Assembly (NCBI GenBank): GCA_904501955.1
Contig: CAJGCY010000006.1
Coordinates: forward strand, 1-34,977
Direction of reading: 5' to 3'
DNA: 34,977 nt
Origin: an uncultured Akkermansia sp.
Lineage (GTDB): Bacteria > Verrucomicrobiota > Verrucomicrobiia > Verrucomicrobiales > Akkermansiaceae
The notes beneath the pieces were generated by a model that had not been told where the DNA came from, did no database searches, and was given only the letters and a program-made list of their open reading frames with translations. Positions within the stretch are counted from its first letter, which is position 1. Every line of letters starts with the position of its first letter. Both the position numbers and the translations under genes were made by a program. Shown piece by piece: positions 7,323 to 14,246 of the stretch.

Positions 7323-8098
7323 TCAAAAAAAGGGCGCGGCGCCCAGCCCAGGGCGCGCATTTTATCCGCGGCTACTTGCATGTGCGAGCAGCCTCGGCAA
7401 GAGGCTTCGGCACTCAGCGGGGAACGAGGAACGCCGGTCAGGCGCTCCAAGCGCTCGTACGCCTCCGCCTTAGTGAAAGTGCAGCCGCACACGTTGTAAA
7501 CGCCGGCGGGGGCATGTGCCAACAGCAAAAGGGCGGCAGCGGCATCCTCCACATGAACATAATTGAGAAACCTATCCTCCGCACCGGGCAGTTGCGGTTC
7601 CCCCGCCGCGTGGCGGCGCAGCAGCTCACAGCGCCCCTCACCATACAAGGCAGCCAAACGAGCCACCGCCCCACCGGCAGCCAGCACAGCCTGTTCCGCA
7701 CGCAGCAGCAGTGCTGCGCGCTCCCCCTTGGCAGCTGCGGGGCTTTGCTCCGTTACGCGGCAGCCTTGCGTCTCGCCATACACCGAGGTAGAGGAGCAGA
7801 ACACGAGCTTGGCTTGCGGCACCACGGCGCGCAGCTGCTCCACGGTGTGCAGGTAGCAGCGCTCATAATCCGCCGCACTGCCGCCACGCGTAGCCATGCA
7901 GCAGAACACCACGGCGGGCAGCAGACGCGCGCGCGCCTCGCGCAGCACGGCGGCATCATACCCATAGCCACGCACATCCGCCGTGGCGGTGGGGTCAATG
8001 CTCAGCACCCGCGCCCCGGCGGTGATAGCAGCGCGCGCCAGCGCAGAGCCCAAAAAACCGGCTCCGAGCACCCACACGCACTGCTCACTCAGCTTCAT
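7319..8098 (-). CDS. NAD(P)-binding epimerase/dehydratase-like protein
   Basis: A 259-residue extended-SDR-type Rossmann protein. VWVLGAGFLGSALARAA (from about 8) is the dinucleotide-binding glycine motif (GxGxxG form). LVFCSSTSVYGE keeps the SDR active-site Ser/Thr and Tyr context, and FLNYVHVEDAAAALLLL is the usual sugar-epimerase segment. The YxxxK pair expected downstream is not seen: the region reads AAAKGERAALLLRAEQ. It may be a YeeZ-like member with altered or lost chemistry. Its stop overlaps the next start, and its start overlaps the ispD stop, both as ATGA, so it is made in step with IspD. Substrate cannot be assigned. Confidence 0.8.
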   Translation of the reverse strand: MKLSEQCVWVLGAGFLGSALARAAITAGARVLSIDPTATADVRGYGYDAAVLREARARLLPAVVFCCMATRGGSAADYERCYLHTVEQLRAVVPQAKLVFCSSTSVYGETQGCRVTEQSPAAAKGERAALLLRAEQAVLAAGGAVARLAALYGEGRCELLRRHAAGEPQLPGAEDRFLNYVHVEDAAAALLLLAHAPAGVYNVCGCTFTKAEAYERLERLTGVPRSPLSAEASCRGCSHMQVAADKMRALGWAPRPFFE

Positions 8099-8763
8099 CC
8101 TCGCTTACTCCAAATAAGCTCAGCAAGCTCCAAATCGCCCGGCAGCGTAATCTTCAGATTCGGTCCCCCCTGCACCAGATGCGTTGCCACGCCTATGCTC
8201 TCCATGGCGCTCACCTCATCCGTTACCACCAAGCCCTGCTCGGACACACAGCTGTAGGCGCGACGCAAGAGCGCCACATCAAAAATCTGCGGGGTCTCCA
8301 TACCCCACAGGCAATCGCGGCTCACCTTCTCCGGCAGCGTGCAGCCTGCGGCGTCCGCACGCTTGAGGGTGTCCACAATGGGGTGGGCGCAGGCAGCAGC
8401 GCCCGTTTGCTGAGCAGCAGCCAAGCACGCCTGCACCCCCTCCGCCGTAATCAGCGGGCGGGCGCCGTCATGCACCGCCACCCAGCGCGTGCCCGCGGGC
8501 AAGGCGTTCAACCCCGCCTCCACGGAGTCCTGGCGCTCAGCTCCGCCATCCACACGCAGCACAGGCACGGCAAAGGAGGCATCCGCCAGCCCTACCGCCT
8601 GCCAGCGCTCCTCCGGGCACACCACCACCACGGCAGCGCACCCGGCAGCCACAAAGGCATCCACACTGCGGCGCAGCACCGGCACCCCGGCCAAGGGGGC
8701 AGCCAATTTATCGAACCCGGCGCGGCGTGAGCTGCCCGCCGCCACTATCACAGCGCAAAACAT
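8095..8763 (-). CDS. ispD: 2-C-methyl-D-erythritol 4-phosphate cytidylyltransferase
   Basis: Third enzyme of the MEP isoprenoid pathway: joins CTP to MEP to give CDP-ME (cytoplasm). From the ATG at 8763 it has 222 residues, near the usual size. The nucleotide-binding loop is AAGSSRRAGFDKLAAPLAG; further family blocks are VHDGARPLIT, TPQIFDVALLRRAY and TDEVSAME, then LKITLPGDLELAE. The open frame runs up to a TTG at 8781, but that would overlap yqeY, while 8763 leaves a 10-base gap and puts the first strand at MFCAVIVAAG. Coupled to the next gene by ATGA. Assignment is firm. Confidence 0.94.
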   Translation of the reverse strand: MFCAVIVAAGSSRRAGFDKLAAPLAGVPVLRRSVDAFVAAGCAAVVVVCPEERWQAVGLADASFAVPVLRVDGGAERQDSVEAGLNALPAGTRWVAVHDGARPLITAEGVQACLAAAQQTGAAACAHPIVDTLKRADAAGCTLPEKVSRDCLWGMETPQIFDVALLRRAYSCVSEQGLVVTDEVSAMESIGVATHLVQGGPNLKITLPGDLELAELIWSKRG

Positions 8764-8773
8764 GGCTCCGCAA

Positions 8774-9229
8774 TCAGGCAAGACGAGCTCCTACCAGCTT
8801 GGACAGCAGCTTACCGGGAGCAGTACCCGCCGTGCGAGCCTGCATCTCCTTCATCACGCGGCCCATGTCCTTCTTGGTCGTAGCGCCCAGCTCAGCAATC
8901 ACCGCCTCCAGCACCGGCAGAATCTCCTCCTCGGTCATCTCAGCGGGCAAGAATGCAGCCAGAGCCTTCATCTCCGCCTGCTCCTTCTCCACCAGCTCAG
9001 GGCGGCCGGCCTGCTCATACATGGCAATGGCGTCCTCGCGCTGCTTAATCTGCTTGCGCACCACATTCTGAGCCTCATTCTCGGGCAGCAGCTCGTGCGC
9101 ATTACCCTTCGCCACCTGTGCGTTCTGCAAGGCTGCCTTCAAACTGCGCAATGCGCCCAAGGTCACCTGGTCCTTACCCAACATAGCAGCCTTCATTCCG
9201 GCTGTAATCTGATCATAAATAGTACTCAT
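8774..9229 (-). CDS. GatB/YqeY-domain protein
   Basis: A 151-residue helical protein of the YqeY family, related to the tail of GatB (tRNA-dependent amidotransferase). MSTIYDQITAGMKAAMLGKD, TLGALRSLKAALQNAQV, VVRKQIKQREDAIAMYEQAG and FLPAEMTEEEI are the typical blocks, and the C-terminal KKDMGRVMKEM precedes the end. The open frame extends upstream to 9295, but family alignment and a promoter at 9240-9267 point to the ATG at 9229. First gene of the minus-strand operon. The precise role of stand-alone YqeY is not settled. Confidence 0.92.
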   Translation of the reverse strand: MSTIYDQITAGMKAAMLGKDQVTLGALRSLKAALQNAQVAKGNAHELLPENEAQNVVRKQIKQREDAIAMYEQAGRPELVEKEQAEMKALAAFLPAEMTEEEILPVLEAVIAELGATTKKDMGRVMKEMQARTAGTAPGKLLSKLVGARLA

Positions 9230-9239
9230 ATCACCTACC

Positions 9240-9267
9240 ATTTTACAGCTTCTCCCCCGCTTTGCAA
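9240..9267 (-). promoter_or_regulatory. Promoter of the yqeY-ispD operon
   Basis: Minus strand: TTGCAA (9267-9262), 16 bp, TAAAAT (9245-9240). The expected start, about 9233, leaves only around 4 leader bases before the ATG at 9229. Confidence 0.6.
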
Positions 9268-9348
9268 GCCTGTTTTGCTGCATAAATCCACTCATTTTTT
9301 CAGCAACGCTTTATATCGCACTCTTACAAAACACTAAAAATACTACCC

Positions 9349-9455
9349 TTACAAGAATTTTTGCACATCTTATAAATATACTTGCATGATTTGCATGCAT
9401 TTTTACTAAGTATATTTATAAGATGCGCTATTTTGTTGAAAAATGAGCACATTAC
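9349..9455. repeat. Palindromic repeat, copy 1 (107 bp)
   Basis: The core is a perfect 18 bp inverted repeat: CATCTTATAAATATACTT (9366-9383) with AAGTATATTTATAAGATG (9408-9425), around a 24-base loop that contains GCATGC. The whole 107 bp matches copy 3 (11326-11432) with 4 differences, and its central 77 bp (9365-9441) match copy 2 with 1 difference. It lies just after the stop of the minus-strand ATPase gene, where the hairpin could end transcription. Bases 9230-9348 otherwise hold only the yqeY promoter and AT-rich sequence. Confidence 0.9.
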
Positions 9456-9477
9456 AGTGCAAAAAAGCACTTACCAC

Positions 9478-10896
9478 TCACCCCAACAAGTAGCAGAATG
9501 CCGCTGCGGGGATGCGAATCAGCGCATTGCCACCACCGGGAGCTTCCTCAAAACGCCCGAAGTCCGTAGGCATACGCGTCACCAAGAAGGCGCCTGCCGT
9601 TTCCGGCGCGTGCAGCAAAGTCATGATAGCATCCTCGCGAGTCACGGAAGAATCGCGCTTGTACTTCACCTCACAGAGGTAGCGAGGCCCCGCGGGGTGC
9701 GCGATGGCGAAGTCCACCTCTTGTTTTTTACGACCGGGCAAGCGCACATAGCCCAAGCCGTGCGTGCTACCATAAGCGTACATCAGATGCTTGTATACCA
9801 CATTTTCCGCCATCGCGCCCATCTCCGTTTCCGAAAGCGCGTAGGGGTCAATCATGAGCGAGGCATTCCGAATCGCGGCGTCCGCCACGTAGAATTTGGA
9901 CTGCGAGGACAAGCCCTTCTTACCGGTGTAGGCGGCATTGTGGCACACGTAAAGCAAGTTCGCATCACGCAAATAATCAATGTAGCGTTGCAGCGTAAAC
10001 ATACTCACGCCCTCCAGCGCTCGACACATCTCGGACATATTGATTAACGACCCGGAGTGCAGGCAGAGGTACAAAAAGATTTTCTCCAGCTGCAGGGTGT
10101 TGCGCACATCGAACAGCGACGGCACGTCGCGCTTCAGCACCTTGTCCACCACATCCTCACGCAGCACCACCTGAGCACGCTCCACGGAGCTCATCCCCAG
10201 CAATTCCGGGAACCCGCCCATCGCTAGGTAACGCGCCCAGTGCGGTTGCAAATCAGCCAAGCCCAGCAGCAGGCCATTCAAATCCACACTGCTCATCTCC
10301 GTCAGCGTCTTCAATTTGTCCCTACCCGGCAGGCTTACACCGTGCGCCCCGACAATATCGCAATACTCCCTGAAGGTCAGCGTGGGCATGCGCAGCACGC
10401 GCCAGCGCCCCACCCCGCTGTCCGATGCGCCTTTCTCGATACCCGGGCTGGCAGACCCCGTGGCCACGACGTGCACATTCGGACGCGAATCATACAAGTG
10501 TTTCAACCACAAGGACCATTCCTCCGCGTATTGAATCTCGTCAAAAAAGAAGTAGCACGGCTCATCAAGCCCCACGTTCTGCTCATAGGCCTCCAGCACC
10601 TTGTAAAATCCCATCAACTTGTACATGGGATTATCAAATGACAGGTACATCACCCGCTGCGGGTTCACCCCCTGCTGCAGCAAATGCGCAATCACCTGCT
10701 TCATCACCGTGGTTTTTCCGACGCGGCGAGCGCCGGAAAGCACGACAAAGCGGCGCAGCTCTCTGTTCTCCAGAATATCCAGCGTCTCGTGGTACGCTTG
10801 CCGATACATGGTCGGCAATTTCTCCACACCCCCTTGTCCATTCCACCAAGGGTTGCTCTGGCGCATCATTCTGTATACCTCAAATTGATCAAACAT
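9478..10896 (-). CDS. AAA ATPase with DUF4143-type C-terminal domain
   Basis: A 472-residue protein of the widespread ATP-binding/DUF4143 family. The ATPase part has Walker A GARRVGKTT (55-63) and Walker B YFFFDEIQY (Asp119, Glu120), then a sensor-like ATGSASPGIEKG and the family block LPTLTFREY in the form MPTLTFREY. After a helical winged-helix-like middle (QRYIDYLRDANLL), the C-terminal part has QEVDFAI (about 393) and YLCEVKYK (about 407), a layout like PD-(D/E)XK nucleases. The biological role of the family is not established. It has its own strong promoter and ribosome binding site and stands alone between repeat copies 1 and 2, which suggests an accessory, possibly mobile, unit. Confidence 0.9.
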   Translation of the reverse strand: MFDQFEVYRMMRQSNPWWNGQGGVEKLPTMYRQAYHETLDILENRELRRFVVLSGARRVGKTTVMKQVIAHLLQQGVNPQRVMYLSFDNPMYKLMGFYKVLEAYEQNVGLDEPCYFFFDEIQYAEEWSLWLKHLYDSRPNVHVVATGSASPGIEKGASDSGVGRWRVLRMPTLTFREYCDIVGAHGVSLPGRDKLKTLTEMSSVDLNGLLLGLADLQPHWARYLAMGGFPELLGMSSVERAQVVLREDVVDKVLKRDVPSLFDVRNTLQLEKIFLYLCLHSGSLINMSEMCRALEGVSMFTLQRYIDYLRDANLLYVCHNAAYTGKKGLSSQSKFYVADAAIRNASLMIDPYALSETEMGAMAENVVYKHLMYAYGSTHGLGYVRLPGRKKQEVDFAIAHPAGPRYLCEVKYKRDSSVTREDAIMTLLHAPETAGAFLVTRMPTDFGRFEEAPGGGNALIRIPAAAFCYLLG

Positions 10897-10903
10897 GGTA
10901 CAT

Positions 10904-10945
10904 CTCCTTACACGCCTATTATAACACGCTTACGTGCATTGTCAA
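10904..10945 (-). promoter_or_regulatory. Promoter and RBS of the DUF4143 ATPase gene
   Basis: Minus strand: consensus TTGACA (10945-10940), 16 bp, consensus TATAAT (10923-10918), then AAGGAG (10909-10904) 7 bases before the ATG at 10896. It is the most consensus-like expression signal in the window. The -35 box abuts repeat copy 2. Confidence 0.75.
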
Positions 10946-10946
10946 C

Positions 10947-11023
10947 ACATCTTATAAATATACTTGCATGATTTGCATGCATTTTTACTAAGTATATTTA
11001 TAAGATGCGCTATTTTATTGAAA
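10947..11023. repeat. Palindromic repeat, copy 2 (77 bp), with flanking TGTCAAC
   Basis: A 77 bp copy with perfect 18 bp arms (10948-10965 and 10990-11007) and one difference from copy 1. It lacks the outer sequences shared by copies 1 and 3. TGTCAAC occurs directly on both sides (10940-10946 and 11024-11030), as expected for a target-site duplication. The left TGTCAAC overlaps the ATPase -35 box. Confidence 0.85.
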
Positions 11024-11105
11024 TGTCAACCACTTACGCAACACATTTTCACCACACCGGCTCCGACTCCGGTATACTACGTACTCAGCGGTAGCTATAT
11101 GTTCT

Positions 11106-11264
11106 GCTCGACAAATCGGAAGTTGGAGGGCAACAAAATCTATCGGAGCGTGGGACTTTAGTCCCACAAATACGTGCAGGGCTAATCCATAAGAGGGACT
11201 AAAGTCCCTCGCTCCGAGTGAATGAATGTTACAAATCCCCCCTTCAACTTCCGATTTGTCGCGC
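11106..11264. repeat. Nested inverted-repeat (MITE-like) element
   Basis: A 159 bp element. The outer arms are GCTCGACAAATCGGAAGTTG (11106-11125) and its inverted copy (11245-11264), with one mismatch. The inner arms (11144-11165 and 11195-11216) are 22 bp with one mismatch and each holds a smaller GGGACT/AGTCCC palindrome. No coding potential is evident. The end sequence recurs singly in copies A (143-161) and C (34819-34837) of the structured repeat. Together with the palindromic copies 2 and 3 it accounts for most of the gene-free stretch 10946-11474. Confidence 0.85.
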
Positions 11265-11325
11265 TGTTTGGGAACAACCGAAAACTTAAACACTGCACAC
11301 TCAGAAAAACTTAACAGCGCGTCAT

Positions 11326-11432
11326 TTACAAGAATTTTTGCACATCTTATCAATATACTTACATGATTTGCATGCATTTTTACTAAGTATATTTACAAGA
11401 TGCGCTATTTTATTGAAAAATGAGCACATTAC
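11326..11432. repeat. Palindromic repeat, copy 3 (107 bp)
   Basis: Matches copy 1 over 107 bp with 4 differences. The arms (11343-11360 and 11385-11402) carry two mismatches to each other, so this copy is decaying. It lies just after the stop of the minus-strand gene ending at 11475, the same relative position as copy 1 to the ATPase gene. Confidence 0.88.
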
Positions 11433-11474
11433 GGCACAAACCGCCGCAAAAAGGGGGCGTGGAGGGACAAAAAA

Positions 11475-12335
11475 TCACTCAAAAAAGCTGTCCATCACGC
11501 GGAGGGCAGCGCAATCATAATACCCGGCCTCGCGGAGGCGCAGGCGCTGCTCGCGGAGGGCGGGCTCCACCTGCGGGATAGATTGCTTATAGAGCTCCGC
11601 GCAATGCTGCTGCACATACTGCGGGGCGAGCATCAACTTCGGCGCCACGGCAAAATAACGCACCATCAGCTCACGCAGCGCAGGCACGGCAGCCTCCGCC
11701 TGAGCCTCAGAGGTAATGCCCGCGTAAAGCGCCGTGAGCTCCTCATACACACGGCGCAGCTCCGGCAAGGCCGCGCGAGCAAACTCCACCGTCACGGAGC
11801 TTGTATCCACCAAATCAAACAAGGACTCCAGCGGCAAGCTCTCCGTCAGCTCCGCCAGCGTCTCGGCAGAGGCAAGCTCCGAGCGCGCATAAAAAAGAAT
11901 CGCCACCAAATCCACACCGTACAGCTCGCAGAACTTCTGCAAGCCGAGGTCCAGCGCGCGGGCAGCACGCGGGGGCAGCTCCGGCAGCTCCACACCGGCC
12001 TGCATCAGCTGCACAAAGGACTCCGGCGCCTCCAGCTTGGCCGCCAGCGCGGCGCAAGCCATGTAATTGCCGGGGGTAGCATAGCCATCCACCGTGCTTT
12101 GCAGCGCCTGCAGGAGCAGCACACGCTTCAGGGCATACGCCTGCGCGCGGCGCTGCTCCTCCGGCAGGGCACGCACCTCCGCCTCCGTGGGCGGCAGGGG
12201 GAGCTCATACTCCGCCATCATCGCGTAGGGGCTCACCCCCTGCTCCGCCGCCACTTGGGCGGGCGTGGGGGCATCGGCAGCGCTCAGCGGCGCTGCCCAC
12301 ACAAGCCCGAGGGCGATGGCGCGGAGCAAGTGCAT
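11475..12335 (-). CDS. Secreted helical protein coupled to tyrS, unknown function
   Basis: A 286-residue protein with a signal peptide (MHLLRAIALGLVWAAPLSAA, cleavage about residue 20). The mature part is almost all predicted helix, rich in Ala, Glu and Leu, with five Cys scattered through it and a Tyr-rich end (EAGYYDCAALRVMDSFFE). I see no known motif and do not recognise the family. Its ATG overlaps the tyrS stop by one base (TGATG), so translation is probably coupled. Location: periplasm or surface. A helical scaffold is a guess from composition only. Confidence 0.75.
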   Translation of the reverse strand: MHLLRAIALGLVWAAPLSAADAPTPAQVAAEQGVSPYAMMAEYELPLPPTEAEVRALPEEQRRAQAYALKRVLLLQALQSTVDGYATPGNYMACAALAAKLEAPESFVQLMQAGVELPELPPRAARALDLGLQKFCELYGVDLVAILFYARSELASAETLAELTESLPLESLFDLVDTSSVTVEFARAALPELRRVYEELTALYAGITSEAQAEAAVPALRELMVRYFAVAPKLMLAPQYVQQHCAELYKQSIPQVEPALREQRLRLREAGYYDCAALRVMDSFFE

Positions 12336-13555
12336 CAGAACTCACCCAAGTAGAACTTCTTCTTGCCGCGGCGCAGCACCACTACCTCACCGCCGATGGC
12401 GCAGTCGGGCGTCAGCTCCCAAGCGGGATCCTTCACCACCTCACCATTCACGGAGATAGCGCCGTTGTTGATGAACTCGCGGGCCTCGCGCTTAGAGGCG
12501 CACACCTTGCCATTCACCAGCACATCCACCAGAGCACCGGCGGTCAGCTTCACGTGCGGCACATTGCTCATACCGGCGCGCACATCCGCCAGGCTCAGGC
12601 TCTTGTAATCACCGGCGAAAAGCTTTGCGCTGATGTCCACCGCCTTCTCATACTCATCCGCACCGTGCAGGTCCGTGATAATCTCACGGGCGAGAGCCTT
12701 CTGAGCCGTGCGCAGCTCCGGCTTAGCCAAATGCTCCGCCTCAATAGCCATAATCTCCTCCGGGGTCAGGAAGGTGAAGCGCTTCAGGTAGCCAATCACC
12801 TGGCTATCCTCCGCATTCAGCAGGTACTGGTACAGCTGGTACGGAGAGGTCTTCTCCTTATCCAGCCACAGGGCATTGCCCTCACTCTTGCCGAACTTGT
12901 TACCCTGAGAATCCGTCACCAGCGGCATCGTGAACGCATACACCTCATCACCCGTCGTCTTGCGGATGAGCTCAATACCCGTGGTAATGTTGCCCCACTG
13001 GTCGCTGCCTGCCACCTGCAGGTCCACACCGCGCGTCTCGTGCAGGTGCTTGAAGTCGATGGCCTGAATCATCATGTACGAGAACTCCGCGTAGGAGATA
13101 CCCGTCTCCATCTGGCGGCGCACCAGGTCCTTGCTCAGCATGTAACCCACGTTGATGTACTTACCGTAATCACGGAAGTAATCAATCACGTTCATCTTGT
13201 TAATCCAGTCATAGTTGTTCACCACCTCAAAGCCGAACAACTTCTCCACCTGAGCCTTCAGGCCCTCATAGTTACGGAAAATCGTCTCCTTCTGCGCCAG
13301 CTCGCGCTCCACCGTACCGCGGGGGTCACCAATCAAGCCCGTAGCCAAGCCCACCAGCAAAATCGGCGTATGCCCCGCCGCCTGCATGCGGCGCGTAATC
13401 AAGAAACTCGAATAATGCCCCAGGTGCAAGCTATCCGCCGTCGGATCCGTCCCGATATAGAACGTCAGACCGCCCTTGTTGAGCTTTTCCACCAAATCAG
13501 GACTGGAAATCTGGTTAATCAGACCACGCCACTCGAGTTCTTCGTAAAATGTCAT
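12335..13555 (-). CDS. tyrS: Tyrosine--tRNA ligase TyrS
   Basis: Cytoplasmic class I synthetase charging tRNA-Tyr. It has 406 residues with an N-terminal Rossmann domain and a C-terminal S4 RNA-binding domain (KVCASKREAREFINNGAISV, about 352-372). The HIGH motif is HLGH at 44-47 (TADSLHLGHY), and KMSKS appears as KFGKS at 220-224, usual for this TyrS subgroup. AGSDQWGNITTGIELIRK is the tyrosine-binding region. The leader after the promoter at 13585-13613 is about 22 bases, AT-rich, with no Shine-Dalgarno sequence and no T-box-like length. Confidence 0.97.
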   Translation of the reverse strand: MTFYEELEWRGLINQISSPDLVEKLNKGGLTFYIGTDPTADSLHLGHYSSFLITRRMQAAGHTPILLVGLATGLIGDPRGTVERELAQKETIFRNYEGLKAQVEKLFGFEVVNNYDWINKMNVIDYFRDYGKYINVGYMLSKDLVRRQMETGISYAEFSYMMIQAIDFKHLHETRGVDLQVAGSDQWGNITTGIELIRKTTGDEVYAFTMPLVTDSQGNKFGKSEGNALWLDKEKTSPYQLYQYLLNAEDSQVIGYLKRFTFLTPEEIMAIEAEHLAKPELRTAQKALAREIITDLHGADEYEKAVDISAKLFAGDYKSLSLADVRAGMSNVPHVKLTAGALVDVLVNGKVCASKREAREFINNGAISVNGEVVKDPAWELTPDCAIGGEVVVLRRGKKKFYLGEF

Positions 13556-13584
13556 AGCAATTTATGGTTAATTTGTCGCGGGGC

Positions 13585-13613
13585 ATTCTAGCACCTCTCC
13601 CCCCAATTGTCAA
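13585..13613 (-). promoter_or_regulatory. Promoter of tyrS
   Basis: Minus strand: consensus TTGACA (13613-13608), 17 bp, TAGAAT (13590-13585). Expected start near 13578, about 22 bases before the tyrS ATG. Confidence 0.8.
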
Positions 13614-13646
13614 TTTTTTTCGCGCGGGGGGATAAAGCGGGGTGTG

Positions 13647-13744
13647 AGGCGTCAGCCGAACGTTCGCGCGAGGCAAAGACAGGCGTCAGCCGAGCGTTCG
13701 CGTGAGGCGCCGGGGAATTCAAAAGCCCCGTGAAGCGGGGCGAA
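13647..13744 (-). repeat. Left half of an inverted hairpin cluster
   Basis: Two direct 28 bp copies with 2 differences (13647-13674 and 13681-13708), each with a GGC/GCC mini-hairpin next to GAACGTT or its variant GAACGCT (read on the minus strand). They are followed by GCCCCG (13725-13730), loop TGAAG, CGGGGC (13736-13741). These modules recur inverted on the right side, at 14038-14067 and 14119-14171. Bases 13745-13936 hold more imperfect GC-rich hairpins and no gene I can support. Confidence 0.8.
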
Positions 13745-13936
13745 AACGGAAAATCGCAATCTGGCAGCAACTACGCTGCTGTCGGCCTCATCCATTGCCC
13801 ACAAATCATTGGCATCGCTCCAAATAAAACGAGCAGCCGCCCCGGCTCGGAGCTTCGCTTCGCTCCCGGCTTCGCGTCTCGCTGCGCTCGCTTGCTACGC
13901 CGTGGCTCGCCGGTCCTCGCCTTTGTCTGTCGGCCT

Positions 13937-14079
13937 ACGCTGCGTCGCTGGCGCTCCGTCGCTCCGGGCTCAATTTCATTTTTTTTACGCTACCCAAGGT
14001 TACGCTGCTGACGCAGCTCCACCTTGGGCTATTACACTTTCGCCCCGCTTCACGGGGCTTCAAATTCGGCGGGCTGCGC
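13937..14079 (+). repeat. Structured intergenic repeat, copy B
   Basis: Second copy of the family at 1-166. It has the same opening ACGCTGCGTCGCTG and a T-rich stretch ending in T8. The two-part hairpin has outer stem CCCAAGGT (13993-14000) with ACCTTGGG (14021-14028) and inner stem GCTGC (14004-14008) with GCAGC (14013-14017), followed by TCC. The second hairpin is GCCCCG (14042-14047) with CGGGGC (14053-14058), then GCTTCAAATTC as in copy A. Stems differ from copy A by compensating changes. Confidence 0.8.
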
Positions 14080-14118
14080 CCGCGGTAATACCCATTTCTT
14101 CTCCCAACTTACGCTCGC

Positions 14119-14171
14119 GCGAACGTTTGGGGCTTGCGCCCCGGCACGTGAACGTTTCGGGCGTGCAGCCC
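14119..14171 (+). repeat. Right half of the inverted hairpin cluster: GAACGTT hairpins
   Basis: Two units of GNGAACGTTT followed by a hairpin: GGGGC (14129-14133) with GCCCC (14138-14142), and GGGC (14159-14162) with GCCC (14168-14171). They are the inverted counterparts of the units at 13647-13708. Confidence 0.7.
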
Positions 14172-14180
14172 TTCACGCGA

Positions 14181-14213
14181 ACGAGCCCCGCAGGAAATAC
14201 CTGCGGGGCTCGT
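14181..14213. terminator. Hairpin terminator after the giant surface-protein gene
   Basis: A perfect 14 bp stem, ACGAGCCCCGCAGG (14181-14194) with its complement (14200-14213), loop of 5 bases. It lies 33 bases after the stop of the minus-strand gene. No T-run follows, so it could act as an mRNA 3' stabiliser as well as a terminator. Confidence 0.65.
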
Positions 14214-14246
14214 GAAAACGCGTGCGCTTGGGCGCGCCGGCGCCGA

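Noticed and set aside
8764..8781. TTG start for ispD
   Set aside because: It overlaps the yqeY stop and adds six residues not in the family; the ATG at 8763 fits the first beta strand.
9230..9295. Upstream in-frame extension of yqeY
   Set aside because: The added residues do not match the family, and a promoter lies within this stretch.
9478..10896. DUF4143 ATPase as part of a known defence or toxin-antitoxin system
   Set aside because: No partner gene lies beside it, and the nuclease-like C-terminus alone does not establish such a role.
9382..11520. A conserved small frame (starting MHDLHAFLLSIF, read from TTG or a nearby codon) in all three palindromic repeats
   Set aside because: Conservation follows the DNA palindrome, not codon positions, and no ribosome binding site is seen; kept only as a property of the repeat.
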